Source: Oscillospiraceae bacterium
Lineage (GTDB): Bacteria; Bacillota; Clostridia; Oscillospirales; Oscillospiraceae
Length of the DNA stretch: 45,781 bases
Direction: 5' to 3'
Assembly: GCA_015068025.1 (NCBI GenBank)
Contig: SVLH01000015.1
Location: 1-45,781, forward strand
The notes under the pieces were generated by a model, which worked only from the letters and a program-made list of their open reading frames with translations, did no database searches and was not told the DNA's origin. This document shows, piece after piece, positions 17,079 through 25,154 of the stretch (position 1 is its first letter; every line of letters starts with the position of its first letter). The position numbers were made by a program, and so were the translations under genes.

Positions 17079-18356
17079 TTACTTGGCGGTGCGGATGGTC
17101 ACCGACTGGGCATGGGCATCCAAACCCTCCCGTCGGGCAAAGTCCGCAATGCGCTCTGCCACGGGCGCCAGCGCCTCCGGCGTGTAATACAGGTAGCTGG
17201 ACTTTTTCACAAAGTCATCCACGCTGAGGGGACTGGAAAACCGGGCCGTGCCGGAGGTCGGCAGGGTGTGGTTGGGCCCTGCGAAGTAATCGCCCAGCGC
17301 CTCGGGGGTATAGCGGCCGAGGAAGATGCTGCCGGCATTTTTGATTTTGGGCAGCAGGGCGAAGGGGTCATCCACGCACAGCTCCAGATGCTCCGGGGCG
17401 ATGCGATTCACCGCCTCCACAGCCTTATCCAGACTGTCCGTCACGATGATCTTGCCGTTTTCATCCACGCTTCTGCGTGCCACTTCCCGCCGAGGAAGCC
17501 GCGCCAGCTGGACTTCGATCTCCGTGGCCACCTGTTCCGCCAGTTCACGGCTGTCGGTCACCAGCACGGGAGAGGCCAGCACATCGTGCTCTGCCTGACT
17601 CAAAAGGTCTGCCGCCACCCAGCGGGGATCGCACTTGCCGTCCGCCACCACCAGAATTTCGCTGGGGCCGGCGATCATGTCGATGGCCACAAGGCCAAAG
17701 ACCTTCCGCTTGGCGGTGGCCACGAAAATGCCGCCGGGGCCAACGATCTTATCCACCTTGGGGATGCTTTCCGTGCCGTAGGCCAGCGCCGCCACAGCCT
17801 GTGCGCCGCCCACCTTGAAAATCTTGTCCACACCGGCAATCTTTGCCGCCGCCAGCGCCGCGGCGCTGACGCTGCCGTCCGCTTCGGGAGGGGTCACCAG
17901 CACGATATCCTTCACCCCTGCGATCTTCGCAGGAATGACATTCATTAAAATGGTAGAGGGAAATGCCACCGGACTGCGGGGCACGCAGATACCCACCTTT
18001 TCGATGGGGGTGTACCGCTGCCCCATGACGATGCCGCCGTCCTTTTCCAGACGGAAGTCCTGATGCACCTGCCGCTCATGGAAGAAGCGGATATTCTCCG
18101 CCGCCATACGCAGCGTTTCGATAAAATTGGGGTCGAGGCTGTTCCACGCGTCATCCAGTTCCGCCTCGCTGACCTGCAAGTCTTCCAGCGCAACGCCGTC
18201 AAAGCGCTCGGTATAGGCACGCAGAGCCGCATCCCCCTTCGCCCGCACGTCTGCCAGCACCGCGTCCACCGCCGCGCCGACGTCTGCCTCTGCCTGAATG
18301 TCCCGATTCAGAAACTTCTGCGGGTCCAGGCTGTCAAATTCGTAAATGGGCATCAT
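17079..18356 (-). CDS. hisD: Histidinol dehydrogenase
   Basis: 425 residues. Conserved HisD elements: CVPRSPVAFPSTILMNVIPAK, VGGAQAVAALAYGTESIPKVDKIVGPGGIFVATAKR, a zinc/catalytic region AEHDVLASPVLVT, and IAPEHLELCVDD with the catalytic Glu-His. It oxidises histidinol to histidine in two NAD steps. ATG 18356 overlaps the hisZG stop (ATGA); the adjacent ATG at 18353 is an equal alternative. Confidence 0.97.
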   Translation of the reverse strand: MMPIYEFDSLDPQKFLNRDIQAEADVGAAVDAVLADVRAKGDAALRAYTERFDGVALEDLQVSEAELDDAWNSLDPNFIETLRMAAENIRFFHERQVHQDFRLEKDGGIVMGQRYTPIEKVGICVPRSPVAFPSTILMNVIPAKIAGVKDIVLVTPPEADGSVSAAALAAAKIAGVDKIFKVGGAQAVAALAYGTESIPKVDKIVGPGGIFVATAKRKVFGLVAIDMIAGPSEILVVADGKCDPRWVAADLLSQAEHDVLASPVLVTDSRELAEQVATEIEVQLARLPRREVARRSVDENGKIIVTDSLDKAVEAVNRIAPEHLELCVDDPFALLPKIKNAGSIFLGRYTPEALGDYFAGPNHTLPTSGTARFSSPLSVDDFVKKSSYLYYTPEALAPVAERIADFARREGLDAHAQSVTIRTAK

Positions 18357-19930
18357 GCGCCTGTCACCTCCGACAGTTTTGCCAGCAGGGTGTCGATCTC
18401 CTTGCGCTTGAACTGATAGCTGGCGCGGTTGGAGATGAAGCGGGCGGAGATAGGCATGAACTCCGTCAGCACCGCCAGATCGTTCTCCTTCAGGGTCGTT
18501 CCGGTCTCCACGATATCCACGATCACGTCGGACAGACCCAAAATGGGAGCCAGCTCGATGGAGCCGTTGAGCTTGATGATGTCGATGTCACGCCCCTGTG
18601 CGGCGTAATAGTCCTTTGCAATGTGGACAAACTTGGTGGCCACCCGCAGGGTACGGCTGGGGTCATCCACAAAATCCTTGTGCCCTGCCACGCACATGCG
18701 GCACTTGCCAAGGCCCGTGTCCATCAGTTCGTAAACGTCGGCGCCGGATTCCTCCAGAATGTCCTTGCCCACGATGCCGATGTCCGCCGCGCCGTGCTCC
18801 ACGTAGATGGCAACGTCGCTGGGTTTGACAAGGAAGTAGCGGATGCCTGCTTCGGCATTCTCCACCACCAGCTTGCGGGTCTCATTGTAATTTTCGGGGC
18901 AGCCGTAGCCCACGCCAGAGAGCAGATTATAGACCTTATCACCCAGACGTCCTTTGGGCAGCGCCACGTTCAGCATCACCCTTTCCGCCTTGGGCTGCTC
19001 TTCGCCGTCCAAGCGGGCCAGTTCATCCAGATACAGAGCATAGCCCACCGCCTTGGCGCCCTTGCGGAATTGCTCCGCCATGGGGTCATAGCGTCCGCCC
19101 TTGAGGACGGCGCGAGGCAGGCCCGCCAAATAGCCCTGCATGACAAGGCCGTTATAGTAATCCATATCACCCGCGAGGGACAGATCCAGCCGCAGGCAGT
19201 CACCCTTGCCCTGTGCGGACAGCGCCTCGCACAGTGCGCGCAACTCTTCCAGCGCCGCGCCCATGGCGGCGTTCAGCGCCAAAGGCTCTGCCGTTGCCAG
19301 CACGGTTTCCCACGCGCCGGAAAGATTGCCCAAAGAGCAGAGGGCGTCCGTGCCCTGACGGGACAGCCCTGCCTCGGCGGCGCACTTTTGCAGCTCGTGG
19401 CGGTTTTTGTTGCGGATGCAGGAGAGCATACGGGGGCGGATGGCAGCCTTCGCTCCCACGGCGTCGAACAGCCCCGTGACGAAGCCCATGTGGCTGATCT
19501 CCAGCATATAGTCCCGTCCCGTGAGGGCAAGACTCTCGATGGCCAGCGACACAGCCTGCGCCGTCACGGCGTCGTCCACCGCACCGATGCACTCCAAGCC
19601 CATCTGCCCGATCTCGCGGAAGGTGTGGCTCTCCTGACTGGGGCGGTAAACGTTCTCCAGATAGTAAAAGCGGCCGCAGCCCCCCTCCTCCACCTGCGCA
19701 TTTTTTGCGATGGAGAGGGTCACGTCCGGTTTCAGGGCCAGCAGGCGGCCGTCCAGATCGGTGAAGGTGAGGACCTGCTCGGAGGAGAGAAACCGCCGGT
19801 TCTCCTGATAAAGGCCGTATTCTTCAAAACGCCCCATATGGTACTGGCGGAAGCCCGCCTTTTCATACAGCATCCGCAGCTGCAGCGAAATGCGCTCCTG
19901 CGGTTTCAAAATGTTCAGATCCAGTTCCAT
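18353..19930 (-). CDS. hisZG: Fused HisZ regulatory - HisG catalytic ATP phosphoribosyltransferase
   Basis: 525 residues in one uninterrupted frame. Residues 1 to ~315 are HisZ, a histidyl-tRNA-synthetase-like regulatory subunit (ERISLQLRMLYEKAGF, LALKPDVTLSIAKN, GRFYYLENVYRP, KGGRYDPMAEQF). From Met319 (MLNVALPKGRLGDKVYNLL) to the end is the short-form HisG catalytic unit, with the phosphoribosyl-binding IVDIVETGTTLKEN loop. Normally the two are separate proteins forming a hetero-octamer feedback-inhibited by histidine; here the 1:1 ratio is fixed by fusion. ATG 19930 has AGGAGGG 7 nt upstream. First gene of the his operon. No clear T-box or attenuator is visible in its short leader. Confidence 0.94.
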   Translation of the reverse strand: MELDLNILKPQERISLQLRMLYEKAGFRQYHMGRFEEYGLYQENRRFLSSEQVLTFTDLDGRLLALKPDVTLSIAKNAQVEEGGCGRFYYLENVYRPSQESHTFREIGQMGLECIGAVDDAVTAQAVSLAIESLALTGRDYMLEISHMGFVTGLFDAVGAKAAIRPRMLSCIRNKNRHELQKCAAEAGLSRQGTDALCSLGNLSGAWETVLATAEPLALNAAMGAALEELRALCEALSAQGKGDCLRLDLSLAGDMDYYNGLVMQGYLAGLPRAVLKGGRYDPMAEQFRKGAKAVGYALYLDELARLDGEEQPKAERVMLNVALPKGRLGDKVYNLLSGVGYGCPENYNETRKLVVENAEAGIRYFLVKPSDVAIYVEHGAADIGIVGKDILEESGADVYELMDTGLGKCRMCVAGHKDFVDDPSRTLRVATKFVHIAKDYYAAQGRDIDIIKLNGSIELAPILGLSDVIVDIVETGTTLKENDLAVLTEFMPISARFISNRASYQFKRKEIDTLLAKLSEVTGA

Positions 19931-20056
19931 AGGAAACCCTCCTGGCAGGCGCACTGCGCCCGGGTGTGATGATAACTCTATTCTACCTCTATATTTTAGC
20001 AAAGTAAAGCACTAATTCGGTAGTAGGTGAAATTCTGCGTATTGCACAATCCCCAT

Positions 20057-20105
20057 AAAAATAAAAAGCCGGATATGGGAATTTTACACCCAATATCCGG
20101 CTTTT
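20057..20105 (-). terminator. Terminator after the MerR-RDD gene
   Basis: An interrupted stem of about 12 bp (AGCCGGATAT.GG on one arm) with an A/T-rich loop, followed by TTTTTATTTTT on the minus strand, 5 nt after the stop at 20110. Confidence 0.8.
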
Positions 20106-20109
20106 GCAA

Positions 20110-21564
20110 TCACTCTTCCAATTCTACGGAAAAATGGAAGGCGATTTTGTTTTCTGTGCGGGTGTCGTCGGGGATGGCCCAGTCCCAACCGTTTCCGAAG
20201 TTGTAGCCATCGGTTTCGACCTTGCCGCGGATGACCACGCCCGAGTCATGAATGGTGAAGCCCTCCTCCCAGTTGGCGCGTTCCAACTCCGTCAGCAGGC
20301 GTTTGCGCCCGAAGGACCAGAAAGGCGCCTCCTCCTGCGCCCAGACGAAGGAGGGGATCAGCTCCGCCGCCGTATCAATGGGCGGTGTGATCCATTCGAA
20401 TTGATCTTCCAGTTCCGCCTCCATGGTGATAGCGGTGATGCGGCCGTCTTCCATCGTGTAGTGGTACACCTTCGCCTCGTCCCAGTCCCTGGACATGTCA
20501 ATGACAATGGTGGTACTGTACTCCGGCTCGGGGTGTTCCTGCCACTGCCCCGCCTCGTCCAGATAGCGCCGTGTATGAAGCCCCAGATACTCGCTCTGCC
20601 GGTTGTGGTTCTCCACAAACTCCTTCAGGGTCAGGTCGCCCCGGTTGGGCGGCAGTTGACTGGCGCTGTTCACCGCCTCGCCGCCCACCAGCAGCACAGC
20701 GGCCGCGGCGGCCATAAAAGCCACGAACTTTCCCTCAAAGGGCGGCGCGATGTAGGCCACCTCGGCGTCCCATGGCTGGGGTTCTTCATTCCAGCCTCGC
20801 TTCAAGCTGCGCCACATCTGGATCCACGACCAGATGGGGATGTAGAAGCCCACGCCGTGCCACAGCATCACAAAATGGCGGCTGTACGCCTCGGAGATAG
20901 TCAGTTTTCTGCCCTCCGGCGCGGCAAGACGCATCCCCAGCAGGATCTTCCCCGGGGTGGTACCGGTCAGGGAGATCAGCAGGGGTTCCAGCGCAAAGCC
21001 CAGCAGCACACCCATAATGGTCCACAGTACGCCGGCCTGCTCCTCCACCAGTTTGGGATTCTTTCCCACCAGACAAAAGACTAACACCAGCAGTGTGCCC
21101 CAGAGCAGTTCATCAAACGTGCGGGCAAAAAAGCGCCGCCACGGGCTGTACACCGCCGGCAGCTTATCGATTTCCGGCAGTTTCGGCGCAGCCAAACTCC
21201 CCTCGTCCAGCGCGCGCAGATACTTGGGTGCATCCAGAGTGGCAAAGGTCTCCCCGGAGGAGCGCAGCTGCCCGCAGACCTGTTCCACGCGGGACAGGCT
21301 CTCCTGCTCTCCGCGCACCTCCGCCAGCCTCCGCTCCAGCACGGGTTTCAGCTCTGTCTTTCCGGCGCAGAGCGCCTTCAATTCCTCGATGGTCACGCCC
21401 AGCCGACGAAGCAGCTTGATTTTTTCGAGAATCTCCAAATCTTTTTCGCTGTAATCGCGGTATCCGTTTTTCTCCCGCGCAGGATGCAGCAGTCCCTCCG
21501 CCTCGTAATAGCGGATGTTCGCTCTTGCCACGCCGGAACGGCTCTCTATTTCCTTACCGGTCAT
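20110..21564 (-). CDS. MerR-family HTH regulator fused to an RDD membrane domain
   Basis: 484 residues. Residues 1-70 are a MerR winged helix (MTGKEIESRSGVARANIRYYEAEGLL, then GYRDYSEKDLEIL) followed by a coiled coil (~75-110). Residues ~135-250 form an RDD-type membrane domain with three to four hydrophobic segments (RRFFARTFDELLWGTLLVLVFCL; TTPGKILLGMRL). Another TM lies near residue 285, and the last ~190 residues look extracytoplasmic with no family I know. ATG 21564 is 8 nt after AAAGGAGG; the GTG two codons upstream is less likely. The promoter has the 19-bp spacer typical of MerR control, so it may regulate itself. It diverges from the cupin gene. Confidence 0.85.
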   Translation of the reverse strand: MTGKEIESRSGVARANIRYYEAEGLLHPAREKNGYRDYSEKDLEILEKIKLLRRLGVTIEELKALCAGKTELKPVLERRLAEVRGEQESLSRVEQVCGQLRSSGETFATLDAPKYLRALDEGSLAAPKLPEIDKLPAVYSPWRRFFARTFDELLWGTLLVLVFCLVGKNPKLVEEQAGVLWTIMGVLLGFALEPLLISLTGTTPGKILLGMRLAAPEGRKLTISEAYSRHFVMLWHGVGFYIPIWSWIQMWRSLKRGWNEEPQPWDAEVAYIAPPFEGKFVAFMAAAAAVLLVGGEAVNSASQLPPNRGDLTLKEFVENHNRQSEYLGLHTRRYLDEAGQWQEHPEPEYSTTIVIDMSRDWDEAKVYHYTMEDGRITAITMEAELEDQFEWITPPIDTAAELIPSFVWAQEEAPFWSFGRKRLLTELERANWEEGFTIHDSGVVIRGKVETDGYNFGNGWDWAIPDDTRTENKIAFHFSVELEE

Positions 21565-21586
21565 TTTCACCGCCTCCTTTGCCCCG

Positions 21587-21617
21587 AGTGTATGCTATGA
21601 AGTAACTTGAAGGTCAA
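21587..21617 (-). promoter_or_regulatory. MerR-type promoter (19-bp spacer) with dyad
   Basis: Minus strand -35 TTGACC (21617-21612), 19-bp spacer, -10 TACACT (21592-21587). A perfect ACTTGA-nnn-TCAAGT palindrome overlaps the -35 and a second AAGT-n-ACTT dyad lies in the spacer. The over-long spacer with a dyad is the hallmark of promoters twisted open by MerR proteins. Confidence 0.75.
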
Positions 21618-21661
21618 GTGTTTTTTTGAAATTGACTGCTTTTCTTCTTCCGGCACGCCGC

Positions 21662-21690
21662 TGGACAGACGCGCTTCTCCGTGATATATT
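21662..21690 (+). promoter_or_regulatory. Promoter of the cupin gene
   Basis: -35 TGGACA (21662-21667), 17-bp spacer, -10 TATATT (21685-21690), reading away from the MerR-RDD gene. Confidence 0.6.
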
Positions 21691-21749
21691 GAATCATAAC
21701 ATTTTACCGCCGCTTCCGCAAGAAGGGTGGGGCAAAGGAGTGTCGAGCC

Positions 21750-22097
21750 ATGTATACACGATCCGATCATTGTTCCGTAAAGGACATCTGCGTACAGAAC
21801 GGAAACGGCCTGACCCACATCAAGGAACTGTCTGACCGCGCCGCTATGTACGACCACGCCCGCATGTTCGCTCATGTGACACTGGAGCCGGGCCGTTCCA
21901 TCGGATACCACATCCACGAGAACGAAACGGAATTCTACTACATTCTCAAAGGCGAAGGCGTGTTCAACGACAACGGCACGGAGGTCATTGTCCGCCCCGG
22001 CGACATCTGCGCCACCGCCCACGGCGAGTCCCACGGCATGGAAAACCGCAGCGTGGAAAATCTGGAAATGATCGCCCTGATCGTGCTGGACAACTGA
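21750..22097 (+). CDS. Small cupin-domain protein
   Basis: 115 residues forming a single cupin barrel. Motif 1 is seen in GRSIGYHIHENETEFYYILKGEG (His, His, Glu metal ligands) and motif 2 in VRPGDICATAHGESHGMEN (final His). It is probably a cytosolic metal-binding sugar- or small-molecule-binding protein; single-domain cupins of this kind have many roles, so no reaction is assigned. AAAGGAG is 9 nt upstream. Monocistronic, with its own promoter and terminator. Confidence 0.88.
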   Translation: MYTRSDHCSVKDICVQNGNGLTHIKELSDRAAMYDHARMFAHVTLEPGRSIGYHIHENETEFYYILKGEGVFNDNGTEVIVRPGDICATAHGESHGMENRSVENLEMIALIVLDN

Positions 22098-22130
22098 TCC
22101 GCCGCAGGCACATTCCCCGAAACAGCGCAA

Positions 22131-22161
22131 ACCGCCGCGACCGTTGGTCGCGGCGGTTTTT
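22131..22161 (+). terminator. Terminator of the cupin gene
   Basis: Perfect 12-bp stem ACCGCCGCGACC/GGTCGCGGCGGT with a 3-nt loop and TTTT tail, 33 nt past the stop. Confidence 0.9.
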
Positions 22162-22227
22162 CATGCGCGCCTGCCGGAAAGAGCGGTTTCTGCATACCGC
22201 AAGCAACGGCGCTCCCCATACGCGCAG

Positions 22228-22265
22228 AAAAAGGCCCCGGGCTTTCGCCCGGAGCCTCTTTTTGA
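22228..22265 (-). terminator. Terminator of the large SLH gene, probably bidirectional
   Basis: Stem AGGCTCCGGGC/GCCCGGGGCCT (one mismatch) with a GAAA-like loop and a T-run on both sides, 35 nt downstream of the SLH stop. Confidence 0.85.
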
Positions 22266-22300
22266 CTTGGTACTAGACCTTATCTGTTATCAGGGAAAAA

Positions 22301-24763
22301 TTACTTCTTCTCGATGAACAGGTAGTCGACGTCACCGTCAGAGTCGGTGTCGTACGGCCAAGCGTAGTCGTTGGCATCCTCGGTCAGATCGGCCTCGGTC
22401 CAGATGGTGGTGGTGCTGCCGCTGCAGTAGACGATGGTGACATCCTCGTCCAGAGCATAGTTGGCGGCCTGAGTGCCGTCGGTGATGCCCAGGATCAGCA
22501 GGCCGTCGACATAGTCGATGCCGCACTTGGCAGAAGCCTGATAGTAAGCAGAGGGAGTGATGCGGTCAGCGGCATCCAGCACATAGTAGCCATCCTCGTT
22601 GATGGTGTACTCAGTGAACAGGACAACGCGGCGGTCCAGAGTGGCGTAGGAAGCGGTATCCAGCTTGATCTCCTTCACAGCGCCGTCAACGACAACGTTG
22701 AACTGATACCAAGAACCGTTGTTGTCGGTGTACTTGGTGGGGCCGGTGGTGTGGCGGTTGACGATGATGACGTCTTCCTTGCCAGCGCCGGTATCAACGG
22801 TCAGACCCTCGGCATCGATGTAAACGAAGGCAGCAGCCTTGGCGTTCTCTTCGACGATGCAGTCAGAGAAGGTGGAACCCTGGGTGATGGTGGGGATGGT
22901 CTTGTAGCCGACATAGACGGTGTAGACATCCTTGCCGTCCTTCACGGTCTTGATGATGAAGGTGGTAGCGTTGTTGACAGCCACGTTAGCGCCGTTGACC
23001 TTCACGGTGACAGCACCCTTGGTGGTGGCAGCGTTGGCCTTGGCAGCGATGTTGGTGGTATCAGCGTCCTCCAGGACATACTCGCCATCGTTGTTGATGG
23101 TGTAGGTCACGAAATCGTTGATAGCGTCGGTGTACAGCTCGGCAGTCTCGACAACCTCAACGGTGCCGTCGGTGAACAGCAGCTGAGCGTAAGCAACAGC
23201 ATCACCGAACAGAGCGGAGGTATCGTTCTTGGCATCGAGGACGTAAGCGTACTTGTTGACCTCGGTGACCTTCTCGGACCACAGATAGTAGCCGTTGCGG
23301 TCCAGATAGACCTTGACGGTATCGCCAACGGTCAGCTGGGTGGAAGCGGAAGCGCCGGCAGCGGGCCAAGCATAGTTGATGCGGAAGTCATCAACAAAGA
23401 TGTCATAACGGCCGGAGTTCAGCTGATACTTGGTGACCTCACCGGTCTTGTACTCGGCCAGCTTCACGTCGACAACGGCGTTGGTCTTCTTGGAGTAGGT
23501 GAAGGTGACGATGTCGCCCTTCTCGAACTCGTCGGTGGTGAAGTCCACAGTGCCCTGAACGGGGAAAGCAGAGCCAACAGTCTCCAGAGTAACGGAGCGC
23601 TTGACGGCGCCGGAAGCGGCGTTCACGGTCTTGACCTTGGCGATATACTCGTCAATGCGGATGACGGAGACCTTGGGAGCGTCGGTGACGTCAGCGCGAT
23701 AGTAGATCTCCCAGCCGGAACGGTAGGCAGAGCTATCGACATAGTTGGTGCCGTCGTTAGCCATCAGCTCAGCGGTGTACTTGCCGTTGGTAGCGGTGAA
23801 GGCAGCCTCGGTCTTGGCAGCGGCGGTGGTGCCGTTGTCATAACGGATGTACTTCACGGCCTCGTCGGTCAGGCCCAGAGCGTTGTACACGGTGTTGCGA
23901 TACTGGGCAACAGTGTAGGTCACGTCAGCAGCGGGGATGTACAGAGCGATCTCCTTGCCGTCGTTCTTCCACTGGGTAGCGGGACGCATGAAAGCATCAT
24001 AGGTGTTCTCAACCTTGGTCACCTTGGGGAATGCCTTCTCGACCAGCTGCATCTTGCCGTCAGCCTCGCCGCCCTTGAAGTGAGCGCCGGTGTTCTCAAC
24101 GACGGTAGCCTCGGAGGTGTTGTTGATGACAACATCGCCGATGGTGATGCTGGACTGGCTCTTGTACTCAACCATGTTAGCCTGCAGGGCGTTCAGGATG
24201 ATCTGAGCAGCCTGCTCGCGGGTGATCAGAGCGGCGGAGTTGAAGTTCTCCAGACCGTTCAGCAGACCAGCGCTCAGGGCGTCGATAGCGACGGCGACCT
24301 GCCAGCCGGTAACATTGTAGCCCTCAACGTCAGCCTTGTAGCCCAGAACGCCCAGAACCTGCTTCAGGAAGGCGTCGCCGGTCAGCTTGTTGGAGGGGCC
24401 GAAGGTGCCGTTGCCGTAACCGCCAACGATGCCCTCGTCCTTCAGGTAGCTGATGTAGCCAGCGAAGGTGCTGCCGGCGGGGACATCAGAGAAGGCAGAG
24501 GTCTTGGGCAGCTTGGCAGCCAGATCGGCGCCCAGCTTGACGCCGGCCAGGATCTTGGCAGCAGCGCCGCGGGTCAGGTTGTCCTGAGGCATGAAAGCGC
24601 CATTGTTGCCGCTGACGATGCCCAGAGCGGAGATCACGTCGACAGCTTCAGCATAGATGGGATCGATGGAAGCTTCGTCCTTGAAATCCGCGGCACCGGC
24701 GCTGATGGTGACCAGAGACATGGCCATAACCAGAGCCAGAACCAGAGAAAGGAACTTCTTCAT
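22301..24763 (-). CDS. Large SLH-domain S-layer-like protein
   Basis: 820 residues. The signal peptide MKKFLSLVLALVMAMSLVTISAGA is nearly the same as that of the SLH protein at 26577-27398. Residues ~25-195 hold three SLH repeats (DPIYAEAVDVISALGIVSGNN, FSDVPAGSTFAGYISYLKDEGIVGGYGNGTF, and a third ending ITREQAAQIILNAL). The remaining ~620 residues are beta-rich, Val/Thr/Asp-rich with no Cys-rich pattern and no enzyme motif I recognise, as expected for an S-layer protein. Codon use is strongly biased to a few C-ending codons, suggesting very high expression. ATG 24763 has TAGGAGG 10 nt upstream. Preceded by a conserved structured leader RNA. Confidence 0.87.
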   Translation of the reverse strand: MKKFLSLVLALVMAMSLVTISAGAADFKDEASIDPIYAEAVDVISALGIVSGNNGAFMPQDNLTRGAAAKILAGVKLGADLAAKLPKTSAFSDVPAGSTFAGYISYLKDEGIVGGYGNGTFGPSNKLTGDAFLKQVLGVLGYKADVEGYNVTGWQVAVAIDALSAGLLNGLENFNSAALITREQAAQIILNALQANMVEYKSQSSITIGDVVINNTSEATVVENTGAHFKGGEADGKMQLVEKAFPKVTKVENTYDAFMRPATQWKNDGKEIALYIPAADVTYTVAQYRNTVYNALGLTDEAVKYIRYDNGTTAAAKTEAAFTATNGKYTAELMANDGTNYVDSSAYRSGWEIYYRADVTDAPKVSVIRIDEYIAKVKTVNAASGAVKRSVTLETVGSAFPVQGTVDFTTDEFEKGDIVTFTYSKKTNAVVDVKLAEYKTGEVTKYQLNSGRYDIFVDDFRINYAWPAAGASASTQLTVGDTVKVYLDRNGYYLWSEKVTEVNKYAYVLDAKNDTSALFGDAVAYAQLLFTDGTVEVVETAELYTDAINDFVTYTINNDGEYVLEDADTTNIAAKANAATTKGAVTVKVNGANVAVNNATTFIIKTVKDGKDVYTVYVGYKTIPTITQGSTFSDCIVEENAKAAAFVYIDAEGLTVDTGAGKEDVIIVNRHTTGPTKYTDNNGSWYQFNVVVDGAVKEIKLDTASYATLDRRVVLFTEYTINEDGYYVLDAADRITPSAYYQASAKCGIDYVDGLLILGITDGTQAANYALDEDVTIVYCSGSTTTIWTEADLTEDANDYAWPYDTDSDGDVDYLFIEKK

Positions 24764-24789
24764 AGGTGGTTGTCCTCCTAATAAAATAT

Positions 24790-24980
24790 TTGCAACCCTC
24801 CGCATGGCTTCCCTCACCCGTTTCCGGGATTCGTGTCGGGGCTAGCCTGCCCAGAAACAGTAAAACCATTTCTCGCTCCCGTTCCACCCTTTCCGGGTTG
24901 AGTCGGGACGGCCGGTCCGGGAACGTTTGGCCTACACCAGTCTCGGCTTCGGACTCCGGATTCCACGCCTCGGTTTGCAA
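24790..24980 (-). ncRNA. Structured 5' leader RNA of the large SLH gene (candidate riboswitch, copy 1)
   Basis: About 191 nt bounded by a closing helix TTGCAAACC (24980-24972) with GGGTTGCAA (24798-24790). It shares long identical blocks with the leader at 27422-27624: GACTGGTGTAGG, CGTTCC, CGGGAGCG, then GGGCAGGCTAGCCCCGAC and CACGAATCCCGGA. Internal helices CGTTCC/GGAACG and GAAA..TTTC are possible. The closing helix ends 14 nt before the TAGGAGG ribosome site, which allows control of translation. Its segments CGTG-x-AATC, GTAGG and GCTAGCCCCG loosely recall the c-di-AMP (ydaO-yuaA) riboswitch, but the middle does not fit, so the class is open. Confidence 0.6.
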
Positions 24981-25036
24981 GGTTAATGTATCCGAAAAAA
25001 ATCTCCTTTGCAAGAAGTTTTTGGCCTTTTTTACTT

Positions 25037-25097
25037 ACTCGTAACGCAGAGATAAATGTTGCGCACCATTTGTACGGATTCGTAAATATTTGTCACA
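25037..25097 (-). promoter_or_regulatory. Shared upstream element of the SLH genes (copy 1)
   Basis: Minus strand TGTGACAAATATTTAC (25097-25082), then 36 bp, then GTTACGAGT (25045-25037). The same pair at nearly the same spacing occurs upstream of the second SLH gene. No clear -10 box could be fixed here. Confidence 0.5.
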
Positions 25098-25107
25098 CTT
25101 CCTGTAA

Positions 25108-25139
25108 CAAAAAGCGGGCAGGAAACACCATCCCTGCCC
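25108..25139 (-). terminator. Terminator after the double pseudo-recombinase gene
   Basis: Stem GGGCAGG/CCTGCCC with a 10-nt loop and CTTTTTGTT tail on the minus strand, 16 nt past the stop. Confidence 0.8.
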
Positions 25140-25154
25140 ACTTCGCGTGCTTGC

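Noticed and set aside
19931-20056. T-box or His-rich leader peptide controlling the his operon
   Set aside because: The leader is short and shows neither a run of His codons nor T-box sequences; no convincing promoter pair could be fixed either.
22751-24781. Long plus-strand frame rich in Leu, Gly, Val, Asp
   Set aside because: Antisense of the SLH protein, whose signal peptide, SLH motifs, ribosome site and leader define the true gene.
24790-24980. Firm call of the leader as a cobalamin, T-box or c-di-AMP riboswitch
   Set aside because: The B12 box, the T-box sequence and the full set of ydaO core motifs could not be matched; only partial likeness to ydaO ends was seen.
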